The notes: a model not told the origin generated them from the letters alone. 64,000 nt of DNA from an uncultured Bacteroidales bacterium (GCA_900316125.1 ONBO01000004.1:25862-89861); one strand, 5' to 3'; positions 8,976 to 17,286 are shown, numbered from the stretch's first letter. Numbers and translations: made by a program.

Positions 8976-10235
8976 ATGTCAACGTCTACTATACTTCTGA
9001 TTGTAATCATAGCTTTTATCATCTGTGATTTTGTGCTTGAACGTGTGCTCTATGGTCTTAACGCCCGTAATTTTGGCAAGCCTATACCAGCTGAACTTGA
9101 GGGTATTTATGATGAACAGAAATATCAGAAGCAGCAGGCGTACTCCATGTCTAAGTACAAGGTTGGTATCGTGACATCAGTGGTGTCACTTGTTATAGAG
9201 CTTGTGGCGTTTGGTTTCGGGCTTTTCGGGTGGCTTGACGGAGTGCTGCGAGAGCCTGTTATGTCATGGACAGACAATCCAGTCCTGCAAATAATATTAC
9301 TCAGCGTTCTGTTCTTCTTGGTGGTGATGGTTGTGAACCATGTTATAGACATCCCCCTATCATACTACAGCCGGTTTGGCATAGAGGAGCGTTTTGGTTT
9401 TAATAAGAGCACAAAAAAACTATTCTGGATAGATCAGCTTAAAAGCCTGCTTCTATCTGCAATTATTTTGATTCTGATACTATCCATTGTTTCATGGATA
9501 TATGCAGTCATGCCGGATTGGTTCTGGATAATGGCTTGGGGCGTGCTCACAATATTCCAGGTTTTCATTATGACATTCTACAGCAATATCATAGTTCCGC
9601 TCTTCAATAAACAGACCCCGCTTGAGGAGGGTGAGCTCAGAAGCAAGATAGAGGCGTTTGCCACCAAGGTGGATTTCAAACTTGACAATATCTACGTAAT
9701 GGACTCATCTAAACGCTCAACCCACGCTAACGCCTACTTCACAGGCTTAGGCAGCCATAAGCGTATAGTCCTTTATGATACACTAATAAGCCAGCTCACA
9801 CCAGATGAGATAGTGGCTGTGCTTGCACATGAAATAGGCCACTATAAAAGGAAACACACTCTGCGTCAGCTCTTTATGTCAATGGCGTCAAATCTGCTGA
9901 TGTTCTACATCCTGGGCTTGGCCATATCATCGCCGGAGCTATCAGAGGCTATGGGCGGCACAGTGCCGGCATTCCACCTCGGACTTATGGCTATAGGTAT
10001 CCTCTACACACCTATATCCACAGCCATAGGCATATTCTCAAATGTACTCTCACGCAAGTATGAGTATCAGGCGGATGATTTTGCCAAGTGCAACGGCATG
10101 GCTCCTCAGCTCATATCAGCGCTTAAGAAGCTCTCATCAGAGTCCCTCAGCAACCTGCAGCCGCACCCAGCGCTTGTGTTTGTACACTTCTCCCACCCAA
10201 CACTCCTGCAAAGGATTATCAAGCTAAAGGCTTAA
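8976..10235 (+). CDS. M48 family metalloprotease, Ste24/CAAX prenyl protease 1 type
   Basis: 419 residues with several hydrophobic helices (about 3-22, 63-90, 105-127, 155-185, 185-210, 295-345). The zinc motif HEIGH sits near residue 285, and the third ligand lies in EYQADDFA near 363. The N-terminal CAAX-protease-1 membrane domain distinguishes it from the shorter HtpX. In bacteria these enzymes degrade or clear damaged membrane proteins; no prenylated substrate is expected. Flanked by a TonB receptor and the start of the AT-rich accessory region. It is the last core-looking gene before that region. Confidence 0.88.
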   Translation: MSTSTILLIVIIAFIICDFVLERVLYGLNARNFGKPIPAELEGIYDEQKYQKQQAYSMSKYKVGIVTSVVSLVIELVAFGFGLFGWLDGVLREPVMSWTDNPVLQIILLSVLFFLVVMVVNHVIDIPLSYYSRFGIEERFGFNKSTKKLFWIDQLKSLLLSAIILILILSIVSWIYAVMPDWFWIMAWGVLTIFQVFIMTFYSNIIVPLFNKQTPLEEGELRSKIEAFATKVDFKLDNIYVMDSSKRSTHANAYFTGLGSHKRIVLYDTLISQLTPDEIVAVLAHEIGHYKRKHTLRQLFMSMASNLLMFYILGLAISSPELSEAMGGTVPAFHLGLMAIGILYTPISTAIGIFSNVLSRKYEYQADDFAKCNGMAPQLISALKKLSSESLSNLQPHPALVFVHFSHPTLLQRIIKLKA

Positions 10236-10280
10236 AATTTATTACTAACGCAAGGTAATTATTAAATAAAGTTAAATTAT

Positions 10281-10311
10281 TTTGCTGGTATTATTATTTT
10301 TATTACGTTTG
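10281..10311 (+). promoter_or_regulatory. Promoter of the Ig-like/FISUMP lipoprotein pair
   Basis: TTTG at 10281-10284 and TACGTTTG at 10304-10311 are spaced by 19 bases, an exact match to the Bacteroidota promoter pattern. Transcription would start near 10317, giving a leader of about 155 bases before the ATG at 10475. Confidence 0.7.
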
Positions 10312-10334
10312 CATAATGAACTGTATCATTATGC
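10311..10334 (+). repeat. Perfect inverted repeat at the predicted transcription start
   Basis: GCATAATG, 8 bases, CATTATGC. It overlaps the end of the -7 box and the predicted start site. It could be an operator or a 5'-end stem-loop in the mRNA. Confidence 0.55.
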
Positions 10335-10337
10335 ACA

Positions 10338-10446
10338 CATACCGTCATTTTGAGCATTCTCATACCGTCATGCTGAGCGAAGTGACGAGTTGATGAGGGC
10401 TTGTCCCGACGAATTGATGACAGTCAGGGAATAATAAGCATCTCGT
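10338..10446 (+). repeat. Degenerate dispersed repeat in the leader (two CATACCGTCAT copies)
   Basis: CATACCGTCAT occurs at 10338 and again at 10361, 23 bases apart; the second continues as GCTGAGCGAAGTGACGAG. The core CGTCATGCTGAGC is also found at 44254-44266 after carB. Apart from the promoter, the palindrome and these repeats, the 10236-10474 gap holds no gene that I can see. Confidence 0.5.
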
Positions 10447-10474
10447 AATGATTATAATTAACCATATTAATATT

Positions 10475-10523
10475 ATGAAAATCAATTCTTTACAAATTTT
10501 AATGGGGGGGGGTAGCACTTCTA
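10475..10523 (+). other. Out-of-frame N-terminal segment of the lipoprotein gene, with a 9-G tract
   Basis: The natural start, ATG at 10475, opens MKINSLQILMGG and then leaves frame because of the run of nine G at 10504-10512. With eight G the frame joins VALLLLASLFAC directly, giving a textbook lipoprotein signal peptide and lipobox. As written, translation from 10475 stops after about 25 codons. Either the tract is a phase-variable switch captured in the OFF state or the run length was misread. Confidence 0.65.
10504..10512 (+). repeat. Poly-G homopolymer (9 G), candidate slippage site
   Basis: Nine G in a row in an otherwise AT-rich segment, inside the signal-peptide coding part of a surface lipoprotein. 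One base fewer or two more restores the reading frame. Confidence 0.8.
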
Positions 10524-13064
10524 TTGCTCGCCTCATTGTTCGCTTGTAACAAAGACAAGAAGGACGAACCTCAAGGTGCAAAAATTGAAAGCATCAGTTT
10601 CAAACAAGAAAACTACTCTGTATTTGAATATCAGGCGGAGGGTATAAACCTCAGAGAAGAGCTGACAATAGCTCCAGCTGCCATGGCGGACACCTGCAAG
10701 GTGACATGGGCGCTCACAAATACAGATGTCGCCTCCATCAGCAAAGACGGTGTTATTACACCTAATAAAGTAGGTGAGACCTTGGTAACTGCCACCGTTC
10801 AAAACAAATCAGCTCAGTGCAAATTCACAGTTAAAGAGGTAGTGGTAACAAAAATTATATTAGAGGACTTGGAAGTTGCAGTAGGTGCAGAAACTGCCCT
10901 GGTATACACTACAGAGCCTGCTATGGTGCCGGTTGATCGCCTTACACTTACAAGCGCCGATGTTAATGTTGCCAAAATAAGTGAAAGCAATGCCGTTATT
11001 GGTGTAAAAGATGGTGAGACCACAATTACCGCCAAATGCGGTACCGTTCAGGCTACATGCAATGTGAAGGTGGGCAAGGGTGTGATACCTGTTAAAAGTG
11101 TAAAGGTTTTACCTGCAAGTTTTGCAGACGATGTTATAGTAGGAGCCACTAAGAAACTTGAAATTGAGGTGGATCCTGTAGACGCTCAATATGATAAAGT
11201 TATCTGGAGAACTTCAAACAGTTCAGTAGCCACGGTAAGTGAAGATGGAACCGTTACCTGCAAGGGAAAGGGTAGCTGTACCATCACCGCCACTGTAGAC
11301 GGTAAGGAGGGAACTTGTCAGGTTACTTATACCGAGTCTATTGTGCATGTAACATCAGTGACAGTAACCCCATCCACATGGACAACCAATGTAACTATAG
11401 GGCTTACTAAGAAACTTACTGCTACAGTGCTGCCTGATAATGCTACAGAAAAGACTGTGACTTGGACATCATCTAATAATAGTATTGCCTCAGTAGCTTC
11501 TGACGGAACCGTTACTTGTAAGGGAGTTGGTGAGGCTACCATCACAGCTTCATGTGATGGTAAGAGTGGAACTTGCAAGGTTACTTTCAAAAAAGTTCCA
11601 GTAACCTCAGTTAGCGTTGATCCAGCATCATTTACTGGCGATGCAATTGTGGGCTCAACTAAGAAACTCAAGGCTAATATTTTCCCAACTAATGCAACAG
11701 AACAGACTGTTGTTTGGGCATCATCTAATAATAGCGTGGCTGAAGTAAGCCATGACGGAACCGTAACCTGCAAGGGCGTGGGAACGGCTACCATTTCTGC
11801 TACATGTGACGGCAAGAGCGGCACATGCAAGGTAACTTACAATAAGATCAAGGTGACCTCTGTAATAGTAAATCCATCTGTTTTCACTATGGAAGGCAAT
11901 GTTGGTTCCACCAAGCAGCTTACTGTTATAATTCAGCCGTCAAATGCTTCAGAAAAGACAATTTCATTGAAATCTTCTAACACATCTGTTGCCACTGTAA
12001 GTAGTACAGGCCTTGTTACTTGCAAGGGCGTGGGAGATGCTACCATTACAGCTACATGTGACGGCGTGAGTGGTACATGTACTGCTCACTTTACACAACC
12101 TGTTATAAAAGTACAATCAGTAACTATGTCACAAACCAGTGCCAATCTTCTTTCTGTGGCAACGGCAGGTGGAGAAGGTATAGGCATACTATCTCTTGAT
12201 GCAACGGTAAAACCATCTAATGCAACATATCCTACATTAACATGGAAATCTTCAAATACATCAGTTGCCTCAGTAGATGGATATGGCGTAGTGATTGCAT
12301 ACGGGGCTGGTACAACAACCATTACAGCCACTGCTGATGGAAAGTCTGCCACATGTGAAATCACAGTCAGACCAGGTGCTTATATATTAGACCGTGAAAA
12401 TAACTCATATCTTACTGTAAAAATAGGTAATCAGTGGTGGTTTGCTGAGAATCTTAGATGTGGAAGATATGACACTAATAGCGAGCGACCCAATGCAGGT
12501 ATAAGTAGTTCGCCTACTGCAGATGGTGATGATCCATTCTATTTGGATACACGTATAACATCTAATTGGGAAGATGCAACTCATGCAGGTTACTTAAGTG
12601 CCGCTCAGAAAAAGAAACTGGGATACATGTATAACTGGGCAGCAGCTGTAGGTTTTAGAACTGGCTCAGAAGCCAGAGAAAGTACAAGCCTTACAGGTCG
12701 CCAGGGTATCTGTCCTAATGGTTGGCATATACCTACCCTTGCCGAATGGAATACCCTTATCTCAAACGTGGGTGGAGAGGAGGTTGCTGGTACAAAATTG
12801 AAGACAACATCCGGGTGGTACACCACAAGTAGTTCATTTAACAGCAATGGTACTGATGAGTTCTTCTTTAGTATACTACCTTCCGGAGGTGGATCTAGTG
12901 GTAAAATACATGATATTGGTGAATATGCTAGATTTTGGACTTCTTCCGTTAATGTTTATAATACTCAATATGCAACCTATGAAGAGTTCTGTTGGGGTTA
13001 TGGCTATTCTGTTGACAGAGATAGTGGTAAACACAGTCTGCTTGCAGTTCGTTGCGTAAAGTGA
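10524..13064 (+). CDS. Surface lipoprotein with tandem Ig-like (BIG2) domains and a C-terminal FISUMP domain
   Basis: The uninterrupted frame is 846 residues from a TTG at 10524; the biological start is probably ATG 10475 in another frame (see the 9-G tract). Lipobox LASLFAC is followed by about seven Ig-like BIG2 modules of 84-88 residues, each ending in DGTVTCKGVG-type and CDGKSGTCKV-type motifs (clearest at about 190-620). Residues about 620-846 form a FISUMP domain (Fibrobacter succinogenes major paralogous domain; VKIGNQWWFAENL, RQGICPNGWHIPT, LLAVRCVK). Expected to be exposed on the cell surface; ligand unknown. A paralog follows after 21 bases, so the pair is probably one operon and a local duplication. 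Base composition is more AT-rich than in the flanking core genes. Confidence 0.85.
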   Translation: MLASLFACNKDKKDEPQGAKIESISFKQENYSVFEYQAEGINLREELTIAPAAMADTCKVTWALTNTDVASISKDGVITPNKVGETLVTATVQNKSAQCKFTVKEVVVTKIILEDLEVAVGAETALVYTTEPAMVPVDRLTLTSADVNVAKISESNAVIGVKDGETTITAKCGTVQATCNVKVGKGVIPVKSVKVLPASFADDVIVGATKKLEIEVDPVDAQYDKVIWRTSNSSVATVSEDGTVTCKGKGSCTITATVDGKEGTCQVTYTESIVHVTSVTVTPSTWTTNVTIGLTKKLTATVLPDNATEKTVTWTSSNNSIASVASDGTVTCKGVGEATITASCDGKSGTCKVTFKKVPVTSVSVDPASFTGDAIVGSTKKLKANIFPTNATEQTVVWASSNNSVAEVSHDGTVTCKGVGTATISATCDGKSGTCKVTYNKIKVTSVIVNPSVFTMEGNVGSTKQLTVIIQPSNASEKTISLKSSNTSVATVSSTGLVTCKGVGDATITATCDGVSGTCTAHFTQPVIKVQSVTMSQTSANLLSVATAGGEGIGILSLDATVKPSNATYPTLTWKSSNTSVASVDGYGVVIAYGAGTTTITATADGKSATCEITVRPGAYILDRENNSYLTVKIGNQWWFAENLRCGRYDTNSERPNAGISSSPTADGDDPFYLDTRITSNWEDATHAGYLSAAQKKKLGYMYNWAAAVGFRTGSEARESTSLTGRQGICPNGWHIPTLAEWNTLISNVGGEEVAGTKLKTTSGWYTTSSSFNSNGTDEFFFSILPSGGGSSGKIHDIGEYARFWTSSVNVYNTQYATYEEFCWGYGYSVDRDSGKHSLLAVRCVK

Positions 13065-13085
13065 TAATTTTAATAACGTAATACT

Positions 13086-15137
13086 ATGAAAGTTAAATCT
13101 TTAATTATGATTATTGCATCCCTTGCACTAATTATGGCATCGGGGTGCAAGAAAGAGGCTAAGCCAGGTCAGCTTGAAAGCATTAAATTTAAGCAGGCAA
13201 GTTACACCATAGCGGAAAACTATCTTGATTTTAATCTGAGAAAAGAGCTTGAAACAGTACCTGCAGGCGTAAAAGACACTGCTAAAATCAAATATGTTAT
13301 CAGCGATGAAAGTGTGGCTACAATGAACAGCAGTTACCTTGAACCAAAGCGTGACGGTGATATCACCGTTACAGCAACTATTCAAGGTAAAAGCGCAACT
13401 TGCGATGTTAAGATTACAGCTGTGCCTATTGAGGATTTCTCTTTGGAGGATTTCTCTGTACAATTATATGGCACTGCAAAAGTTCTCCTCACCACTGAGC
13501 CAAATGGTATAAGCCATGAACGTTTTACATGGAAGGTGAGTGACGAATCTTATGCCACTATAGACCAAAGCGGTGTTGTTACAGGACTCAAAGAGGGGAC
13601 CGTCACTGTTACCGCCACTGCTGACGGCAAGAGTAGAATATGTGATCTTACAGTTAAAAAGAAAGTTGTAACTGATGTAAAACTTTCACAAACAGAAGCA
13701 CGATTCTACAAAATTGGAGAGACACTTCAGCTTACTGCCATAGTGGAGCCTGACGACGCATCATTCCCGGAGGTAACATGGACAAGCAGCAACCCTGATA
13801 TAGTAAGTGTTGACGATAAAGGTTTACTTACTGCAAAGAAATATCCTAAAGATGATAATCCACCTATAGTCATCATTGCTAAAGCTGACAATGTAAAGGC
13901 TTATTGTTATGTTACGCTTTGGCCACAGCAAGCCACTAAAATACTTCTAAACGCAGTAAACTATACATTCACGGAAGTAGGTGAATCATTTGATCTCTAT
14001 ATTTGGAGAGTGGAGCCAGCCGAGCGAACTCTTGAAGATGTGTACCAGTGGTATACAATGAGAGGAGATACAAAGGTATGTTCAATAAACGGTCAGGCGC
14101 AAATATTATCTACTAAACTAACTAGGGTCTCTATAACATGCAACTCACCTGGCAAAGAGACAATACGCTGTATGGATGATTGGTCTGGAGTATACGCAGA
14201 CTGTGAGGTTGAACTGCCATTAATTCCTATAACTGGAATAAGTTTATCGAGTACTTCAACTGTAAGGTCACTATCCGATGGAAAGTTCACAGTTTCTGCC
14301 ACGGTCACACCTTCTAACGCAAATGAGGATATTAAATGGGAGGTGAACTCCAAATTCTCAGGCGTTGGTGCTGCGACCATAACCCCATCAAAAGACGGTC
14401 GTTCTGCATCTGTTAATCCTACGCAAGTTGGACATATAATTGTAACAGCCTCTTCTTCAAATGCTTCAGGCCAGATTGACATTAGTATAGTGGAGAATAA
14501 TGGTACAGTAACTGACTGTCAAAATAATACTTATCAAACTGTAAAGATTGGCAATCAATGGTGGATGGCGGAGAATTTGAAATGCACAATGTATTCCACC
14601 AATAGCGAGGCCTCCGGAAGTATAAAAAACTTTATATCATCACATAGCACTAACAGTTATCCTCCGTATTACTACTTATATTCTTCGTCTTCTTTTTGGA
14701 ATAGCTGGTCAAGTAAAGACAAAGAAAAAGCAGGTTTACTTTACAACTGGGCCGCAGCAGTTGGTTTTGACTCTGAGAGTGATGCCAAAGCACAGACAAC
14801 AGACTTTAGTAAAAGACGTCAAGGTATCTGCCCTGATGGTTGGCACTTGCCTACAGTAGCAGAGCTGACAACACTTAAAAATTATGTGACGTCATATGAT
14901 GATCTGGCAGCCGACAGCTGGTATGGAAATGATAAATATGGATTCTATGCTCTGCCTACCTGTACTTACAGTCCTGATAAACGAGATTATTCTTCCAATA
15001 CAAAATATTGTTACTTCTGGTCTGCGTCTGCTGGCAGTGCAAATAGTGCTAAGGCATTATATATAAAATCTGCACTTTATGATATATATTCACAAGGTAA
15101 AGACGGATTTTACAGCGTCCGCTGTGTTAAGAACTAA
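13086..15137 (+). CDS. Surface lipoprotein with BIG2-like Ig domains and a C-terminal FISUMP domain (paralog)
   Basis: 683 residues. Signal peptide and lipobox (IMASGC, Cys at about residue 21) are intact and have no G tract. After the lipobox the segment ESIKFKQASYTI is closely related to ESISFKQENYSV of the upstream protein, showing the two are paralogs. BIG2-like modules run to about residue 465 but are fewer and more diverged. A FISUMP domain occupies about 475-683 (VKIGNQWWMAENL, RQGICPDGWHLPT, FYSVRCVKN). Starts 21 bases after the first lipoprotein and ends before a terminator hairpin. Function on the cell surface is inferred from domain type only. Confidence 0.85.
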   Translation: MKVKSLIMIIASLALIMASGCKKEAKPGQLESIKFKQASYTIAENYLDFNLRKELETVPAGVKDTAKIKYVISDESVATMNSSYLEPKRDGDITVTATIQGKSATCDVKITAVPIEDFSLEDFSVQLYGTAKVLLTTEPNGISHERFTWKVSDESYATIDQSGVVTGLKEGTVTVTATADGKSRICDLTVKKKVVTDVKLSQTEARFYKIGETLQLTAIVEPDDASFPEVTWTSSNPDIVSVDDKGLLTAKKYPKDDNPPIVIIAKADNVKAYCYVTLWPQQATKILLNAVNYTFTEVGESFDLYIWRVEPAERTLEDVYQWYTMRGDTKVCSINGQAQILSTKLTRVSITCNSPGKETIRCMDDWSGVYADCEVELPLIPITGISLSSTSTVRSLSDGKFTVSATVTPSNANEDIKWEVNSKFSGVGAATITPSKDGRSASVNPTQVGHIIVTASSSNASGQIDISIVENNGTVTDCQNNTYQTVKIGNQWWMAENLKCTMYSTNSEASGSIKNFISSHSTNSYPPYYYLYSSSSFWNSWSSKDKEKAGLLYNWAAAVGFDSESDAKAQTTDFSKRRQGICPDGWHLPTVAELTTLKNYVTSYDDLAADSWYGNDKYGFYALPTCTYSPDKRDYSSNTKYCYFWSASAGSANSAKALYIKSALYDIYSQGKDGFYSVRCVKN

Positions 15138-15160
15138 TCGCTCTTAACTAAATAATTCAA

Positions 15161-15184
15161 ATCGGGACTCATACGGGTCCCGAT
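15161..15184 (+). terminator. Terminator hairpin after the lipoprotein pair
   Basis: ATCGGGAC, 8-base loop, GTCCCGAT, followed by a T-rich but interrupted tail (TGCTTATTTT). Position and shape fit an intrinsic terminator; the T tract is weak. Confidence 0.6.
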
Positions 15185-15217
15185 TGCTTATTTTAAATCG
15201 AAAAATCTGAATTGATA

Positions 15218-15249
15218 TTTGTTTTTTTTATAAAACATTCCTATTTTTG
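15218..15249 (+). promoter_or_regulatory. Promoter of the AAA ATPase/DUF4143 gene
   Basis: TTTG at 15218-15221 and TATTTTTG at 15242-15249, spaced by 20 bases. Transcription should begin near 15255, right where the 22-bp repeats start. Confidence 0.75.
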
Positions 15250-15255
15250 CAGTGT

Positions 15256-15324
15256 ATTGAACATTTTTGTTCAATGCGCTGAACATTTTTACTCAATGTA
15301 CTGAACATTTTATTTTAATTGTTA
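15256..15324 (+). repeat. Three 22-bp iterations with a perfect palindrome in the ATPase leader
   Basis: TGAACATTTT recurs at 15258, 15280 and 15302, an exact period of 22 bases. The first copy forms a perfect hairpin, ATTGAACA-TTTT-TGTTCAAT (15256-15275). The array fills the untranslated leader between promoter and start codon. It is too short and has no spacers to be CRISPR; an iterated operator or RNA-level control site fits better. Confidence 0.65.
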
Positions 15325-15329
15325 TTTCT

Positions 15330-16523
15330 ATGGAATACAAAAGGGCGCAGTTTTCTGAGATTTTGAGCCGTATAGATGAGCCGAGAGGAAAAATTCAAGT
15401 TATAATAGGCCCAAGACAAGTTGGAAAGTCAACGCTTATAGGGCAGGTGCTTGAAGAGTGTCGTATCCCGTATGACAGCTATTCGGCGGATGATGATATA
15501 AACGCAACATCCCAGTGGATAGTAGAGAAATGGGAGGTGCAGAGAATGAAGATGGTTTCAAAGAATGAAGCCAAAAGATTACTTGTAATAGATGAGGTGC
15601 AGAAAATTAAGCAATGGAGTGAGGTGGTTAAAGCGGAATGGGATAAGGATACACGTGAGAAAAGAAATTTGATAGTTGTTCTGCTTGGTTCATCAAGAAT
15701 GCTCCTTGAAAAAGGGTTAAAGGAGTCTCTTGCTGGCAGGTTTGAATTAATACGCCTTACTCATTGGACATATCCAGAAATGAGGGATTGTTTTGGGTGG
15801 AACGTTCAGCAGTATATTTACTATGGAGGTTACCCAGGGGCGGCTCAATATATACACAATGAGCATCGATGGAGAAACTATGTAAAGGACTCTCTTATAG
15901 AACCGTCCATATCTAAAGATGTTTTGCTTGATACAAAGATAACAAAACCTCAATTGCTACGCCAGCTCTTTGAATTGGGATGCAGTTACAGTGGTGAAAT
16001 AATATCGTTGACCAAGATAGCAGCTCAGTTACAAGATGCAGGTAATGTGACCACTCTTGCAGGATATTTGCATCTGCTTGATGAATGTGAGTTACTTGGC
16101 GGTCTGCAGAAGTATGCAGAAGATGAAGCACGCAAATATAACTCAATACCAAAGTTCCAAGTGTATAATAGTGCTCTCAGGAATGTTTATATGTATGACA
16201 GTTTTACTGATGTGATAGAGAACCCCAAACTATGGGGTCGTTACGCTGAATCTGCTGTTGGTGCGTATTTGGCAAGTCAGGCAAAAATATATGACTATAA
16301 ACTGTTCTATTGGAGAGAAAAAAATGATGAAGTTGATTTTGTACTGCTTAGAGGCGGCAAGAAGGTTGCTCTGGAGGTTAAAAGCGGTAAAAGAACGTAC
16401 AATAGTGGTCTTGCCACTTTTGCAAAGTTATACAATCCCCATAAATCATTGGTCATTGGCTCGGGTGGCCTATCCTTTGAGGAGTTCTTGTCACTGGATT
16501 TGAACTTGTTGTTCTCACATTAA
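15330..16523 (+). CDS. AAA-family ATPase with C-terminal DUF4143 domain
   Basis: 397 residues from ATG 15330 (MEYKRAQF). The frame is open back to 15267, but that stretch is the repeat-bearing leader, downstream of the promoter. Walker A GPRQVGKS near residue 28, Walker B LLVIDEVQ near 86, sensor-like LLGSSRM near 121. The C-terminal DUF4143 domain has the nuclease-fold-like pattern VDFV ... ALEVKSGK (about 335-355). Members are abundant in Bacteroidota and their role is not settled; some sit in defence or toxin loci. It is followed after 50 bases by a separate promoter and a MNT/HEPN pair. AT-rich composition suggests acquisition by transfer. Confidence 0.85.
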   Translation: MEYKRAQFSEILSRIDEPRGKIQVIIGPRQVGKSTLIGQVLEECRIPYDSYSADDDINATSQWIVEKWEVQRMKMVSKNEAKRLLVIDEVQKIKQWSEVVKAEWDKDTREKRNLIVVLLGSSRMLLEKGLKESLAGRFELIRLTHWTYPEMRDCFGWNVQQYIYYGGYPGAAQYIHNEHRWRNYVKDSLIEPSISKDVLLDTKITKPQLLRQLFELGCSYSGEIISLTKIAAQLQDAGNVTTLAGYLHLLDECELLGGLQKYAEDEARKYNSIPKFQVYNSALRNVYMYDSFTDVIENPKLWGRYAESAVGAYLASQAKIYDYKLFYWREKNDEVDFVLLRGGKKVALEVKSGKRTYNSGLATFAKLYNPHKSLVIGSGGLSFEEFLSLDLNLLFSH

Positions 16524-16536
16524 TTTGCTATTATTA

Positions 16537-16567
16537 TTTGTTTATGTCATCCTTTTTTGTAATTTTG
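16537..16567 (+). promoter_or_regulatory. Promoter of the MNT/HEPN pair
   Basis: TTTG at 16537-16540 and TAATTTTG at 16560-16567, 19 bases apart. Only six bases (CAATAA) separate the -7 box from the ATG at 16574, so the mRNA would have almost no leader. Confidence 0.75.
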
Positions 16568-16573
16568 CAATAA

Positions 16574-16891
16574 ATGGAAGATAAACTTAAAATAGAGTAT
16601 CTTACGGAGTTGGGCAGAAAAATTCTACCCAAGGGTGCATCGCTGTGGCTGTATGGCAGTAGGGCGAGGGGCACTGCGCGGAAAGATTCAGACTGGGATT
16701 TGCTTGTGCTTATTGATAAAGACAAACGTGAGAACTCAGATTTTATGGAATATACAATGCCGTTTATTGATTTGGGGATAATGTACGGAGAAGCCGTTAT
16801 GCCACACTTGTATACATATAAGCAGTGGAAAGACTACTCTTTCACCCCATTTGAAAAGAATGTTGAACGAGATAAGATTGTTTTAATATGA
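16574..16891 (+). CDS. MNT-type nucleotidyltransferase, probable antitoxin
   Basis: 105 residues. The nucleotidyltransferase signature GSRARG (28-33) with SDWDL (Asp40 and Asp42) is intact, as in minimal nucleotidyltransferases of the MNT/HEPN toxin-antitoxin type, where the MNT protein neutralizes the HEPN toxin, in studied cases by AMPylating it. Stops 4 bases inside the next gene (ATGA-type overlap), so the two products are likely made together. The promoter lies only six bases before the ATG. The antitoxin role is inferred from gene order and family, not shown by sequence alone. Confidence 0.85.
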   Translation: MEDKLKIEYLTELGRKILPKGASLWLYGSRARGTARKDSDWDLLVLIDKDKRENSDFMEYTMPFIDLGIMYGEAVMPHLYTYKQWKDYSFTPFEKNVERDKIVLI

Positions 16892-17286
16892 GTTTAAGTG
16901 ATGAAGAAAGAGATGTTTTGGTCTCTTTAGAGATTGAAAAGGCTGAAAAAACCTTTAGTCAGGCGTCAATGTGTGTTGAAAACCAAATGTGGGATATGCT
17001 TGCTAACAGGTTGTATTATTCATTGTTTCATGCTGTGTCTGCTTTGTTTATTAGAAACAAAATACAAGTAGGTACTCATAAAGGCATGGTCGTGATGTTA
17101 GGTAAGGAGTTTGTTATAAAGGGTGTGTTGACTGTAGATGAGGCTCACACAGTGTCTAGATTGCAGCAGTTGCGTGAGGAGGGAGATTATAATTGTCATA
17201 TTGAAACCACACAGGCGGAGATTTTGCCATTTGTTGATAAAACAAAGGCTCTCATTGATAAAATCAAGACTCTCGTCGTTGTGTAG
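16888..17286 (+). CDS. HEPN-domain protein, probable RNase toxin partner
   Basis: 132 residues, mostly helical. The HEPN RNase motif R-x6-H is present as RLYYSLFH (Arg41 to His48), inside the conserved NRLYYSLFHAV stretch typical of HEPN proteins encoded beside MNT proteins. In the family this motif cuts RNA, and a Tyr near the C-terminus can be the AMPylation target; here LREEGDYN near residue 90 is the candidate site. Overlaps the MNT gene by 4 bases. A role in phage defence or stabilization of the region is inferred. Low GC compared with the genes downstream. Confidence 0.85.
   Translation: MSLSDEERDVLVSLEIEKAEKTFSQASMCVENQMWDMLANRLYYSLFHAVSALFIRNKIQVGTHKGMVVMLGKEFVIKGVLTVDEAHTVSRLQQLREEGDYNCHIETTQAEILPFVDKTKALIDKIKTLVVV

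Noticed and set aside
15256..15324. CRISPR array
   Set aside because: Only three degenerate 22-bp iterations, without spacers or cas genes.
15267..15329. Longer start of the ATPase at 15267
   Set aside because: It would translate the repeat-bearing leader; the ATG at 15330 gives the family N-terminus.
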